Counted from the first letter of the stretch, positions 8,916 to 16,775 are shown. The stretch is 64,000 bases of DNA from Amycolatopsis vancoresmycina (GCF_000716785.1 NZ_JNYY01000012.1:180989-244988), one strand, 5' to 3'. Notes: generated by a model not told the origin, from the sequence alone. A program made the numbers and translations.

Positions 8916-11900
8916 TCAGACCTCGGCGTTGAGCCGGTTGCGGGGCACCGACGTCTCCGCCAGCGCGGCCAGCGCTTCGGCCTCGGCGGCGTCGTCTTCG
9001 AGGTCACGCGCCAGCTTCACGGCTCGCCCGTGGTGGACCACGGCTGCCTCGTGGTGGCCGAGCGCGGCGTGCACCCGGCCCAACGCCGTGGTGGCCATGC
9101 GTTCCCACCAGCGGTCACCGGTTTCCTGCGTCAGCGTGACGGCCTGGCGGAGGCAGTTCGCCGCCTCCGCCAGGTCGCCTTCGGCGTGGCGGACCATGCC
9201 GAGCCCGGTCAGCGCCATGCTTTCGCCCCAGCGGTCGCCCGCCGCGCGGGCGTATTCCAGGCCGCGTTCGAGGTGGCGGCGCGCGTGCCGGGGCGCGCTC
9301 GAAAAGCCCAGCCCGATGGCGGCGAGCGCTTCGCCCCAGCGGTCGCCGACCCGGTGGGCCAGGTCCAGGCCGCGCTGGAAGTCCGCGGCGCTCTCGGCCC
9401 GGCGGCCGGCGTGGTAGTGCAGGTCGCCGAGACCGACCAGCGCCCGGGCTTCGCCGCAGGGGTCGCCGGCCGCGCGGTACAGCTCGACCGCGCGGCGGTG
9501 GTGTTCGAGGGCTTCCTCGTGGCGGCCGCCGCGGGCGTGGATGAAGCCGAGGTGGTTGTGGGTCTTGGCCTGGCCCCACTCGTCGCCGTTCGCGCGGTCG
9601 AGGGCGAGGGCGTGGTGGTGCTGGCCGACCGCCTCGGCGAAGTCGCCGCTGCGCCAGTGGCCGAGGCCCAGGTTCTTGCGGATCTCCGCTTCCGCCGCCG
9701 GGTCGCCCAGCGCCCGGACGACCCGCAGGGCGAGCCGGTGGGTCCGGAGCCAGTCGTCGACGTGCCCGCGGACGAAGTAGAACCGCCACAGGGTCTGGAC
9801 CAGCTGCCAGCAGTGCCGCGGGCGGTCCCGGTCCGCGGCCGCCGCGGCGACGGCGGCGAGGTTCGCCCGCTCGGCCGCCAGCCAGGCGAGCGCCTCGGCC
9901 TCGGTGGCGAACCGCGGCGGCGCCGCCGGGGGTGTCCCGGCGAGCGGAAACCGCTTTCTGGTCGGTTCCAGCGCATCCGCGGCCTGCCCGGCGACGTGCA
10001 GGTAGTAGTCGAACATCCGGCTCGCCGCCGCTTCCCGTGGCGCGGCGGCGCCGGTGCGGCCGGTGGCGCGGGCGTGGTCGCGGATCAGGTCGTGGAAGCG
10101 GTAGCGCCCGAGCGCCGGTTGCGCGAGCAGGTGGACGTCGACGAGGTCTTCGAGCAGCCGCTCGGTGCCGTGCGGGTCGCGGCCGGCGATCGCCGCGGCG
10201 GCGAAGGCGTCGACGTCGGTGCCGGGGAATTCGCCGAGCAGCCGGAACAGCCGCTGCTGCGGCTCGGTGAGCTGGCGGTAGGACAGCGTGAACGCCGCGC
10301 CGACGCTGCGGTCGCCGGTGCTCAGCTCGGCCAGCCGCCGGTGTTCGTCGCGCAGCAGGCCGGCCAGGTGCCGGACTGTCCACAGCGGACGGTCGCGGAG
10401 CCGGGCGGCGGCGATGCGCAGCGCGAGCGGCAGGTGGCCGCACAGGCCGGCGATCTCGCCGAGCGCCCGGTCCTGCCCGGCGGTGCGGTCCGGGCCGGCG
10501 ACCCGGGTGAGCAGCTGCGCGGCCTCGGCCGGCGCGAGGACGTCCAGCGACAGCGTGGTGACCGTGTCGATGCTCGTCAGCCGGGTCCGGCTGGTGATCA
10601 GCACGAGCGAGCCGGGGCCGCCGGGCAGCAGCGGGCGGACCTGGGCGGCGCCGGCCGCGTCGTCGAGCACCACCAGGGCGGTGCGGCCGACCAGCAGCGA
10701 CCGCCAGAGCGCGGCGCGCTGGTCGAGCCGGTCCGGGATCCGGGCGCCGTCCACGCCGAGCTGCCGCAGCAGCGAGTCGAGCGCGGCCGCCGGGGCCAGC
10801 GGGCCTTCCGCGCCGTGGGCGTGCAGGTCGGCGAACAGCTGCCCGTCCGGGAACCGGTCGGCGAACCGGTGGCCGAGGTGGACGGCCAGCGCGGTCTTGC
10901 CGACCCCGGCCATCCCGCAGATCCCGTAGACGGCGGTCCCGCCGGTCAGCCGGACGGTCTCGGCCACGCGGCCGACGAAGTGGTCGACGTCGCGCGGCAG
11001 GTAGTTGCTGCTGCCGAAGGGCTGCCCCGCGGCGGGCACCTCCTGGCGCAGGACGTGCAGCTGGGCCGCGCGGACCTCGGGCCCGGGTTCGATGCCGAGT
11101 TCGGTGGCCAGGCGCGAGTGCAGGGCGTCGAACAGCGCGAGCGCGTCGGCCTGCCTGCCGCTGCCGGCGAGCGCGACCATCAGCCGCGCGTGCAGTCCCT
11201 CGTGCATCGGCTCGTCGTCGCGCACGGTCTCCAGCTGCGCGACGACCTCCTCGTGCCGGCCGAGGGAAATCCCCGCGTCGGCGAAGGCGAGGGCGGCCGA
11301 GAGCCGTCGGCGCGAGAGGGCGGCCACGGCGGGGTGGTGGTGCAGCGCGCTGTGGTCGGCGAGCACCGGGCCGCGCCAGCAGGCCATCGCCTCGCCGAGC
11401 GCGCGGAAGGCGTGCTCGCGGTCGCCCGCCGCCCTGGCCTCCTCGACGAGCGTGTCGAAGCGCAGGACGTCGAGCTGCTCCGGCACGCCTTCGAGCCGGT
11501 AGCCGCCGTGCCCGGTGGCCGTCAGCCGCAGCTGCGGGTGCAGCAGCGCGCGCAACCGGCGCACCGAGCTGCCGATCAGGTCGAGGTGCGACCGCGGCGG
11601 ACGGCTGCCCCAGAGGACGTCGACGATGTCGTCCACGCCGACCGGCCGGTTCGGCTGCAGGGCGAGCAGCCCGAGCAGGCGCGCCCACCGGGTGTCGCCG
11701 AGGTGCTGCTGTTCGCCGCCGGCTTCGACGAGCAGCGGCCCGAGGACACCGACCCGGGTGGTGGCCGGGGCCGGCGCACCCGGTCCCGGTTCGAGGGCGG
11801 CGACCAGCTGGCGGACCGACGCCGTCCGCGGCTTCCGGATCCGGCCCTGTTCGAGGTAGCGCACGGCACGCACGCTGACGCCCGCCCGCCGCGCGAGCTC

Positions 11901-12011
11901 GGCCTGCGTCAGGCCCAGCTCGGCCCGGCGGCGGCGGAGCAGCGCCGGAAACGGCTCCCCCGCCGCAGCGGTGTGATCGGTGTGCGGATGGCCTCCCCTG
12001 CCGGTGTCCAC
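8916..12011 (-). CDS. XRE-SARP-NB-ARC-TPR transcriptional activator (AfsR-like with extra HTH)
   Basis: A 1031-residue multidomain regulator. An XRE helix-turn-helix (GLTQAELARRAGVSVRAVRYLEQG, about 20-75) precedes the OmpR-type SARP domain (about 88-175) and the bacterial transcriptional activation domain (about 180-320). The NB-ARC ATPase has Walker A GMAGVGKTAL and ALVVLDDAAGAAQVRPLLPGG, and TPR repeats run from about 650 to the end. AfsR and DnrI-like SARPs activate antibiotic genes; the leading XRE domain adds a second DNA-binding unit. The gene ends 95 bases before the KAS III operon with the heptamer array between, so it probably controls that operon. Start is GTG 12011, with no strong ribosome site. 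Confidence 0.9.
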   Translation of the reverse strand: MDTGRGGHPHTDHTAAAGEPFPALLRRRRAELGLTQAELARRAGVSVRAVRYLEQGRIRKPRTASVRQLVAALEPGPGAPAPATTRVGVLGPLLVEAGGEQQHLGDTRWARLLGLLALQPNRPVGVDDIVDVLWGSRPPRSHLDLIGSSVRRLRALLHPQLRLTATGHGGYRLEGVPEQLDVLRFDTLVEEARAAGDREHAFRALGEAMACWRGPVLADHSALHHHPAVAALSRRRLSAALAFADAGISLGRHEEVVAQLETVRDDEPMHEGLHARLMVALAGSGRQADALALFDALHSRLATELGIEPGPEVRAAQLHVLRQEVPAAGQPFGSSNYLPRDVDHFVGRVAETVRLTGGTAVYGICGMAGVGKTALAVHLGHRFADRFPDGQLFADLHAHGAEGPLAPAAALDSLLRQLGVDGARIPDRLDQRAALWRSLLVGRTALVVLDDAAGAAQVRPLLPGGPGSLVLITSRTRLTSIDTVTTLSLDVLAPAEAAQLLTRVAGPDRTAGQDRALGEIAGLCGHLPLALRIAAARLRDRPLWTVRHLAGLLRDEHRRLAELSTGDRSVGAAFTLSYRQLTEPQQRLFRLLGEFPGTDVDAFAAAAIAGRDPHGTERLLEDLVDVHLLAQPALGRYRFHDLIRDHARATGRTGAAAPREAAASRMFDYYLHVAGQAADALEPTRKRFPLAGTPPAAPPRFATEAEALAWLAAERANLAAVAAAAADRDRPRHCWQLVQTLWRFYFVRGHVDDWLRTHRLALRVVRALGDPAAEAEIRKNLGLGHWRSGDFAEAVGQHHHALALDRANGDEWGQAKTHNHLGFIHARGGRHEEALEHHRRAVELYRAAGDPCGEARALVGLGDLHYHAGRRAESAADFQRGLDLAHRVGDRWGEALAAIGLGFSSAPRHARRHLERGLEYARAAGDRWGESMALTGLGMVRHAEGDLAEAANCLRQAVTLTQETGDRWWERMATTALGRVHAALGHHEAAVVHHGRAVKLARDLEDDAAEAEALAALAETSVPRNRLNAEV

Positions 12012-12061
12012 GCTTCGATTCTGCCAGCGCCGGAGCGCGCCCGCTGGCGATCCTCCCGGCG

Positions 12062-12505
12062 TCAGGCTTCGCCGAACGCCTTCAGCAGCAGGCGGTGCAG
12101 GGTCTCCTGTTCGCCCGGGCTCAGCCGGCCGAGCAGCTCACCGGTGACCGCGCTCGAGACCTCTTCGACGTGCTCGACCGTCGCCCGCCCGGCTCCGGTC
12201 AGCGTGAGCAGGTGCCGGCGGCGGTCCTCGGTGTCCCGTTCGCGCAGCACCCAGCCGGCGGCTTCGAGCCGGTCGAGCACCTTGACCAGGTCGCTGCGGT
12301 CCAGGCCGAGCCGGTCGGCGACGCGCTGCTGGGACAGCGGGCCGGATTCGCCGATGCAGACCAGGACGTAGAACTCGCGCAGGGACACCCCGGACCCGGC
12401 CAGCGCCGCGTCGATCCGGCCCACGCCGCTGCGGTGCAGGTGCCCCATCAGGTACGTGGGCCAGCGCAGCAGCGCGCGCGGGCGGTCGGGCGGCGGAACG
12501 GCCAT
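12062..12505 (-). CDS. MarR family transcriptional regulator
   Basis: A 147-residue winged-helix repressor: LREFYVLVCIGESGPLSQQRVADRLGLDRSDLVKVLDRLEAAGWVLRERDTEDRRRHLLTL is the MarR HTH and wing (shown here by its landmarks only: LSQQRVADRLGLDRS and the DRRRHLL wing). It diverges from the SDR gene at 12571. A perfect interrupted palindrome (12545-12561) lies in the promoter between them, so it probably represses both the SDR gene and itself. MarR proteins of this kind usually release DNA on binding phenolic or oxidising small molecules; the ligand here is unknown. The SARP gene follows 50 bases downstream on the same strand, so read-through into it is possible. Confidence 0.9.
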   Translation of the reverse strand: MAVPPPDRPRALLRWPTYLMGHLHRSGVGRIDAALAGSGVSLREFYVLVCIGESGPLSQQRVADRLGLDRSDLVKVLDRLEAAGWVLRERDTEDRRRHLLTLTGAGRATVEHVEEVSSAVTGELLGRLSPGEQETLHRLLLKAFGEA

Positions 12506-12534
12506 GCCGGTGATCCTAGGTCAGGCACCGCGGG

Positions 12535-12563
12535 TTGGCACAATTGTAGGAGTCACCTACAGT
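12535..12563 (+). promoter_or_regulatory. Promoter of the SDR gene with MarR operator in its spacer
   Basis: TTGGCA (12535-12540) and TACAGT (12558-12563) are separated by 17 bp and form a good housekeeping-type promoter. The palindrome TGTAGG-AGTCA-CCTACA (12545-12561) fills the spacer and overlaps the -10, so a bound repressor would block polymerase. The expected start of transcription is at or next to the ATG at 12571, so the mRNA is probably leaderless. Confidence 0.78.
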
Positions 12564-12570
12564 ATGAGGC

Positions 12571-13272
12571 ATGAACGAAATTGCCCTCGTCACCGGAGCG
12601 AGCCGAGCCCAAGGTCTCGGGTTCGCCGTCGCCCGCGAGTTCGCCACCCGCGGCCACCACGTCGTCCTCGCCGGCCGCGACCTCGCCCGCACGCGCGCAC
12701 TGGCCGAACAGCTCACCGCCGAAGGACTCCCGGCCGACGCCGTCCGGCTCGACGTCACCGTGGCGGCGGACATCGCGGCCGGCGCCGAATTCCTCCACAC
12801 CCGCTTCGGCCGGCTCGACGTGCTGGTGAACAACGCCTCGACCATGCCGGACTTCACCGCGCTGTCCCTGCTCGACGCCGACCGGGCCGAAGCCCGCGCC
12901 GCCTACGACGTCGACGTCCTCGGCACACTGGCGCTCGTGCAGGCGTGCCTGCCGCTGCTGCGGGCCGCGCCCGCCGCGCGGATCGTCAACGTCTCCAGCG
13001 CCGCCGCCGGCCAGCTCACCGCCGGGACCGGCGGCGTCCGGGCGCCCGGCCACTCGCTGGCGAAGTACGCCCTCGACGCGCTCACCACGGCCCTCGCCGC
13101 CGAACTGCGCGAGAGCGGCATCGCGGTCACCGGCGTCGATCCCGGTTCGGTCGCCACCCACCCGGAGCGCGGCGACGACGCCGACGACCGCTCCCCCGCG
13201 GAAGCGGCCCTCGACGTCGTCGAAGCGGCCGGCGTCCCGATCAGTGCCGCCGGCCGAGCGCCTCTCGCTTGA
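12571..13272 (+). CDS. SDR-family oxidoreductase with Tyr-to-His substitution
   Basis: A 233-residue short-chain dehydrogenase-like protein. The cofactor motif is TGASRAQGLG at the N-terminus; DVLVNNAS and the catalytic-type Ser in IVNVSSAAAG are present. The YxxxK site reads HSLAK, so His161 replaces the catalytic Tyr while Lys165 remains. It may therefore have altered activity or a non-redox role. It is controlled from a promoter-operator shared with the divergent MarR gene and probably has a leaderless transcript. Its 3' end overlaps a small convergent membrane-protein gene by 32 bases. Substrate unknown. Confidence 0.85.
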   Translation: MNEIALVTGASRAQGLGFAVAREFATRGHHVVLAGRDLARTRALAEQLTAEGLPADAVRLDVTVAADIAAGAEFLHTRFGRLDVLVNNASTMPDFTALSLLDADRAEARAAYDVDVLGTLALVQACLPLLRAAPAARIVNVSSAAAGQLTAGTGGVRAPGHSLAKYALDALTTALAAELRESGIAVTGVDPGSVATHPERGDDADDRSPAEAALDVVEAAGVPISAAGRAPLA

Positions 13273-13402
13273 CGAACCCGATCACCCCGGTGGCGACGAA
13301 CAGCACCGCGCCCACGATGATCAGCCAGAACAAGCCCTTCACCACGATGCCGAGCACGACGAGCACGGCCCACACGACGAGCAGGGCGACGAGGATTCCC
13401 AT
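13241..13402 (-). CDS. Small hydrophobic membrane protein (53 aa)
   Basis: A 53-residue protein starting MGILVALLVVWAVLVVLG and ending VKREALGRRH, with two hydrophobic helices split by VVKGLF and a basic C-terminus. AAGGGA precedes ATG 13402. Short proteins of this shape are widespread in actinomycetes as unnamed hydrophobic proteins linked to stress genes. A sigma-B-type promoter lies 34 bases upstream. The 3' end overlaps the convergent SDR gene. No specific function can be assigned. Confidence 0.8.
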   Translation of the reverse strand: MGILVALLVVWAVLVVLGIVVKGLFWLIIVGAVLFVATGVIGFVKREALGRRH

Positions 13403-13435
13403 GGCGTTTCCCTTCCGGAACGGTCCGGCCGGGGA

Positions 13436-13461
13436 GTACCCCGCAGCCAGGCCGGCTACTC
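13436..13461 (-). promoter_or_regulatory. Sigma-B-type promoter for the small membrane protein
   Basis: On the minus strand GAGT (13461-13458), 16 bp, then GGGTAC (13441-13436). This fits the sigma-B family consensus known from Streptomyces, GNNT-N14/16-GGGTAC/T. The expected transcript starts near 13429, leaving a short leader with AAGGGA before ATG 13402. The -10 is strong; the -35 carries little information. Confidence 0.6.
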
Positions 13462-13468
13462 CGGCCGA

Positions 13469-13678
13469 TCAGCGAACCCGCCGGTAGTCGCGCTCGCTCT
13501 CGACGTCGCCCTCGGGGGTGTGGACGACGTGGCTGACCCGGCGCTTCTTCGCCGCCTGGCGGCCCGCGAGGACGGCGTCGACGCGCCGCGGAGACGTGTT
13601 GGAGGCACGGGTGCCCCCTTCGACCCGGTTCTTCCACACGCCGCTTTCGTAGACGGTGTGCACGTCTCCCTCGGCCAC
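13469..13678 (-). CDS. DUF2188 family small protein
   Basis: A 69-residue protein, VAEGDVHTVYESGVWKNRVEG then TRASNT, a Lys/Arg-rich helix QAAKKRRVSH, and VVHTPEGDVESERDYRRVR. The order (strand with His-Thr-Val, WxNxxEG, RAS, helix, HxPxG, R-Y) matches DUF2188, a domain of unknown role common near stress genes. GTG 13678 has GGAAGGAG 5 bases upstream and was chosen over a longer frame that would run into the upstream promoter. It sits just before the sigma-B-type promoter of the next minus-strand gene and diverges from the STAS-ANTAR-GAF gene. Confidence 0.82.
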   Translation of the reverse strand: MAEGDVHTVYESGVWKNRVEGGTRASNTSPRRVDAVLAGRQAAKKRRVSHVVHTPEGDVESERDYRRVR

Positions 13679-13715
13679 CTTGCTCCTTCCCGCTTGCGCC
13701 GTTCGAGTACCGGCG

Positions 13716-13740
13716 GTTTGCCGTTCCCGCCCCCGGGTAC
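13716..13740 (+). promoter_or_regulatory. Sigma-B-type promoter for the STAS-ANTAR-GAF gene
   Basis: GTTT (13716-13719), 15 bp, then GGGTAC (13735-13740), an exact fit to GNNT-N14/16-GGGTAC. Transcription should start near 13748, upstream of the GAGGAG ribosome site and GTG 13771. This argues against the in-frame ATG at 13750 as the start. Confidence 0.75.
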
Positions 13741-13770
13741 TTCTCCGGGATGCGGCGTGAGGAGGCACGC

Positions 13771-14937
13771 GTGGACCACAAGCGGCACGCGCTGTGGTCG
13801 GCGGAACTCGTCCGCACCGGGGAGCACCTGGTCGTCGTGGTGACCGGCGAGCTGGACCTGAGCGCGCACCCCGCCTTCGGGGACCGGCTGCTGGAGCTGA
13901 CCGCCGGAGTCGCGGACCCGGTCGTCGACCTCAGCGGGGTCCGCCTGCTCGCCGCGGCCGGCGTCCGGCAGCTGTACGTCGTGGCCGACGCCCTCGCGCA
14001 AACCGGACGGCGCCTGCGCGTGGTCACCGGCACCGGCCTCGTGCTGCGGGTCCTCCGGGCCGCGCAGGCGACGGACGTCCTCGAGACGTACGTGACCCTG
14101 GCCGCGGCCGGCGGCGCCGCGCGGCCGGGGCCCGCCGGACCCAGCGGCCTGCCCGAGCTCGAGCAGCTGCGCCTCGAGGTCACGGCCCTGCGGGCGAAGC
14201 TGGCCAGCCGGCCGGCGATCGCCCGCGCGCTCGGCGTGATCGAGGAGCGCTACCGGCTGAACGACATGGAGGAAGCCTTCCGGCTGCTGCGGTCGGCCTC
14301 CCAGGTGCACAACATCAAACTGGTGGTGCTGGCGAAAACCCTGGTGACGCTCCCCCGCCCGCACAGCCGGGCCTGGCTGATCGCCGCGCTCCAGCGCCCG
14401 GCACCGCGGCTGAGCTTCGCCGCCACCGACCGGCCGGGTACGACGCCCGCCACGATCCTGGAGCGCCTGGTCCGCCGGGCGCTGGCGGTCACCGGGGCGA
14501 CGGCGGGGTACGCGCAGCTGCCGAACGAAACCGGCCTCCGCCTGGCCGCCCACCACGGGCTCGACAAGCTGTTCACCGGCGTGTTCGCCCGGATCGACGG
14601 CGAGCAGTCGACGTGCACCGCCGCGCTGGCCACCGGGGTCGCCGTGACGAGCACGAACATCGCCCTGGACCCGCTGTTCTCCCGCCCCGACACCCGCCGC
14701 GCGCTGCTCGGCGCCGGGTTCACCACGGCCAGGAGCGTTCCGCTCGCGTCGCCCGCGGTGGACTGCGTCGGCGTGCTGACCGTGTTGTCCCGGCAGGCGT
14801 TTCCGGCCCAGGTGCCGGAGGAGCTGGACTGCCTGTGCCGGGAGGCCGGCGCCTGGCTGCAGTGGCACCGCCACCACCAGGTGCTGACGGCGCTGCAGCA
14901 CCTCCACGCCCAGGCGACCACCGCAACACCCGGGTGA
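13771..14937 (+). CDS. STAS-ANTAR-GAF regulatory protein
   Basis: A 388-residue protein with three signalling domains. STAS (about 5-105, VVVTGELDLSAHPAF and VVDLSGVRLLAAAGVRQL) comes first. Next is an ANTAR RNA-binding segment (about 130-200; LASRPAIARALGVIEERY, MEEAFRLLRSASQVHNIKLVVLAKTLV). A C-terminal GAF domain follows (about 215-375). STAS domains act in sigma-factor partner switching and ANTAR domains bind paired hairpins in mRNA leaders to stop termination, so it may link stress sensing to antitermination. The STAS position usually holding Ser is in LLAAAGV, without Ser, so phosphorylation is unlikely. Start GTG 13771 has a GAGGAGG site. Its promoter is sigma-B-type. Confidence 0.85.
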   Translation: MDHKRHALWSAELVRTGEHLVVVVTGELDLSAHPAFGDRLLELTAGVADPVVDLSGVRLLAAAGVRQLYVVADALAQTGRRLRVVTGTGLVLRVLRAAQATDVLETYVTLAAAGGAARPGPAGPSGLPELEQLRLEVTALRAKLASRPAIARALGVIEERYRLNDMEEAFRLLRSASQVHNIKLVVLAKTLVTLPRPHSRAWLIAALQRPAPRLSFAATDRPGTTPATILERLVRRALAVTGATAGYAQLPNETGLRLAAHHGLDKLFTGVFARIDGEQSTCTAALATGVAVTSTNIALDPLFSRPDTRRALLGAGFTTARSVPLASPAVDCVGVLTVLSRQAFPAQVPEELDCLCREAGAWLQWHRHHQVLTALQHLHAQATTATPG

Positions 14938-14990
14938 TTCGGCACGCAGGCGCCCGCCTGCGGTCGCGATCATCGAGACAGTCATCGTTC

Positions 14991-15024
14991 TCCCCGGGTC
15001 GGCGGTGCACCACCGACCCGGGGA
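14991..15024. terminator. 34-bp near-perfect palindrome after the STAS-ANTAR-GAF gene
   Basis: Arms TCCCCGGGTCGG (14991-15002) and CCGACCCGGGGA (15013-15024) are perfectly complementary. The inner GGTGCACC (15004-15011) is itself a palindrome, so the whole element pairs except for one C/A mismatch. It lies 53 bases after the stop codon. A hairpin terminator without a T tract is the simplest reading; a protein-binding palindrome is possible. Confidence 0.65.
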
Positions 15025-15075
15025 AACGCTTTCCCCGGACGGCGGTGCGGCGCGAGAACGCGCCCGCAGCAACGA

Positions 15076-15097
15076 CCGCCCGGCCGAAGCCGGGCGG
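15076..15097 (-). terminator. Hairpin with UUCG-type tetraloop after the SDR gene
   Basis: Arms CCGCCCGGC (15076-15084) and GCCGGGCGG (15089-15097) flank CGAA, which on the minus strand reads C-TTCG-G, an extra-stable tetraloop. It lies about 80 bases after the end of the minus-strand SDR gene and probably terminates that operon. Confidence 0.65.
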
Positions 15098-15175
15098 GCG
15101 GCACGTCCGGAGAGCTGAAGACGAACCGGGCTGCGGTTACCCCGTCGTCGCGTCACCCAAACGCCGGGCAGTCCC

Positions 15176-15970
15176 TCAGTGCGTCTCGGTGCTGAAGCCG
15201 CCGTCGATGGTGAGCGTGGCGCCGGTGATGTTGCCCGCCACCCGGTCGCTCGCCAGGAACGCCACCAGGTTCGCCACCTCCGCCGGCCGGGTGAAGCGGC
15301 CGGTCGCCGCGTGGGCGGCCGCTTCGCCCGCGATGGCCTCCGGGTCCGCGCCCGTCGCGGCGGCCAGGGTTTCCGCCACGCCGCCCGCGCCGAGCCACAG
15401 GTCCGTCGCGACCGGGCCCGGGCTGATCGCGTTGGCGCGGATGCCGCGGGGCCCGAACTCCTTCGACACCGACTTCGTGAAGTTGACCAGCGCCGCCTTC
15501 GCCGCGCTGTAGTCGATGACGCCGGGGTCGGGCAGGTGCGCGTTGACCGAGGCGATCGTGACGATGCTCCCCCGGCCCGCGGTGACCATCGTCGGCAGCA
15601 CCGCGCGCGTGGCGCGGACCGCGCTCAGCAGGTTCGAGGTCACCGACCGCTGCCACTCGTCGTCGGTGACCAGCAGGAAGCCGTTCGGCCGCGGGGTCAC
15701 CGCGCCGACGTTGTTGACCAGGATGTCGATCCGGCCCAGCTCGGCCAGCGCGAGCTCGGCGAGCCGGCCCGGGCCGTCGGCGGTGCCGAGGTCGACCGCC
15801 AGTGCGTGCGCCTTGCCCGCCCGCACCAGCGCTTCCAGGTCCGGCCCCGGCGTGCGGGCGCCCGCCACGACGTGCGCGCCCTCGGCGATCAGGGCTTCGG
15901 TGACGGCCAGGCCGATGCCCCGGCCGGCTCCGGTGACGACGGCGACCGCGCCGTCCAGGCCGAGGTCCAC
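15176..15970 (-). CDS. SDR-family NAD(P)-dependent oxidoreductase
   Basis: A 264-residue classical short-chain dehydrogenase: cofactor motif TGAGRGIG (about 14-21), DILVNNVGA, catalytic Ser in TIASVNAH, Tyr and Lys in DYSAAKAAL, and the C-terminal ASDRVAGNITGATLTIDGGFS typical of FabG-like enzymes. All catalytic residues are intact. It begins with GTG one base after the alpha/beta-hydrolase stop codon, so the two are translationally coupled. The pair diverges from a LysR regulator. Substrate unknown; the pairing suggests hydrolysis followed by oxidation of an alcohol. Confidence 0.92.
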   Translation of the reverse strand: MDLGLDGAVAVVTGAGRGIGLAVTEALIAEGAHVVAGARTPGPDLEALVRAGKAHALAVDLGTADGPGRLAELALAELGRIDILVNNVGAVTPRPNGFLLVTDDEWQRSVTSNLLSAVRATRAVLPTMVTAGRGSIVTIASVNAHLPDPGVIDYSAAKAALVNFTKSVSKEFGPRGIRANAISPGPVATDLWLGAGGVAETLAAATGADPEAIAGEAAAHAATGRFTRPAEVANLVAFLASDRVAGNITGATLTIDGGFSTETH

Positions 15971-15971
15971 G

Positions 15972-16775
15972 TCAGCTGATCCCCTGCTCGCGCAGCCAGC
16001 CGAGCACGGCGTCGGCGACTTCGCGCCAGCCGTGGTCGATGGTGAGCGAGTGGCCGCGGCCTTCGAACTGCTTCAGCTCGGTGACCGCGGTCGAGTCGCG
16101 GTACTGCTTGAACGTCGAGCGGGTGACCACGTCCGGGACGGTGTGGTCCGCGGTCCCGGAGATCAGCAGCAGCGGGCCGCGGTCCGCGCGGCGGGTGTCC
16201 ACCGCCGCCTGCGAGTGCAGCACGAAGTTGGCGGCCGCGGCCTGGAACAGCGGGCGGGCCGGGGACGGGATCGTCCAGCGCCGGTGCAGCTCCGCCGACT
16301 CCTCGTCGCTCAGCGCGTTGCCGAAGCCGAACCGGAACTCCTTCTCCGTCAGCGAAACCGAGCGGTGGAGGTTCGCCGGGTTGCCCAGCGCGGGCAGGCC
16401 GGCGCGCAGCTGCGCCAGCGGCAGCGGCAGGACGCCCTTGATCTGGGCCGGGTCGATGGCGACCCCGGCCAGGCCGATCCCCTGCCCCAGCAGCTTCTCG
16501 GTGATCAGGCCGCCGAAGGAGTGCCCGACGAGCACCGGCGGCCGCCCGAGGCCTTCGACGATCGAGGCGAAGTGGGCGGTGGCGTCGTCGATGCCGATGT
16601 CGGCGACCGCGTCGGGGTTCGCCCTGGCCAGCTCGACGGTCTCGGGCTCGTGCGGCCAGCCGGGCGCGACCGGGGCGTACCCGGCCGCCCGGAAGTGCTC
16701 GATCCAGGGGTTCCACGAGGTGGCGTGCAGCCACAGACCGTGGACGAACACCACGGGTGTGCCCTCGTCGGCCAT
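15972..16775 (-). CDS. Alpha/beta-fold hydrolase
   Basis: A 267-residue hydrolase starting MADEGTPVVFVHGLWLHATSW, which holds the HG oxyanion motif. The nucleophile elbow is GHSFGG, the Asp is in LLLISGTADHTVPD and the His in GRGHSLTIDHGW, giving a complete Ser-Asp-His triad. I chose ATG 16775 because GGAGG precedes it; the frame stays open further upstream without a ribosome site. It forms an operon with the SDR gene and faces the LysR gene across 143 bases that include TTGCGCGCGCAT, a possible LysR half-site palindrome. Confidence 0.9.
   Translation of the reverse strand: MADEGTPVVFVHGLWLHATSWNPWIEHFRAAGYAPVAPGWPHEPETVELARANPDAVADIGIDDATAHFASIVEGLGRPPVLVGHSFGGLITEKLLGQGIGLAGVAIDPAQIKGVLPLPLAQLRAGLPALGNPANLHRSVSLTEKEFRFGFGNALSDEESAELHRRWTIPSPARPLFQAAAANFVLHSQAAVDTRRADRGPLLLISGTADHTVPDVVTRSTFKQYRDSTAVTELKQFEGRGHSLTIDHGWREVADAVLGWLREQGIS

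Noticed and set aside
9030..12371. An 1113-codon plus-strand frame opposite the SARP gene
   Set aside because: No domain, low-complexity composition, and the minus strand has a clear multidomain protein.
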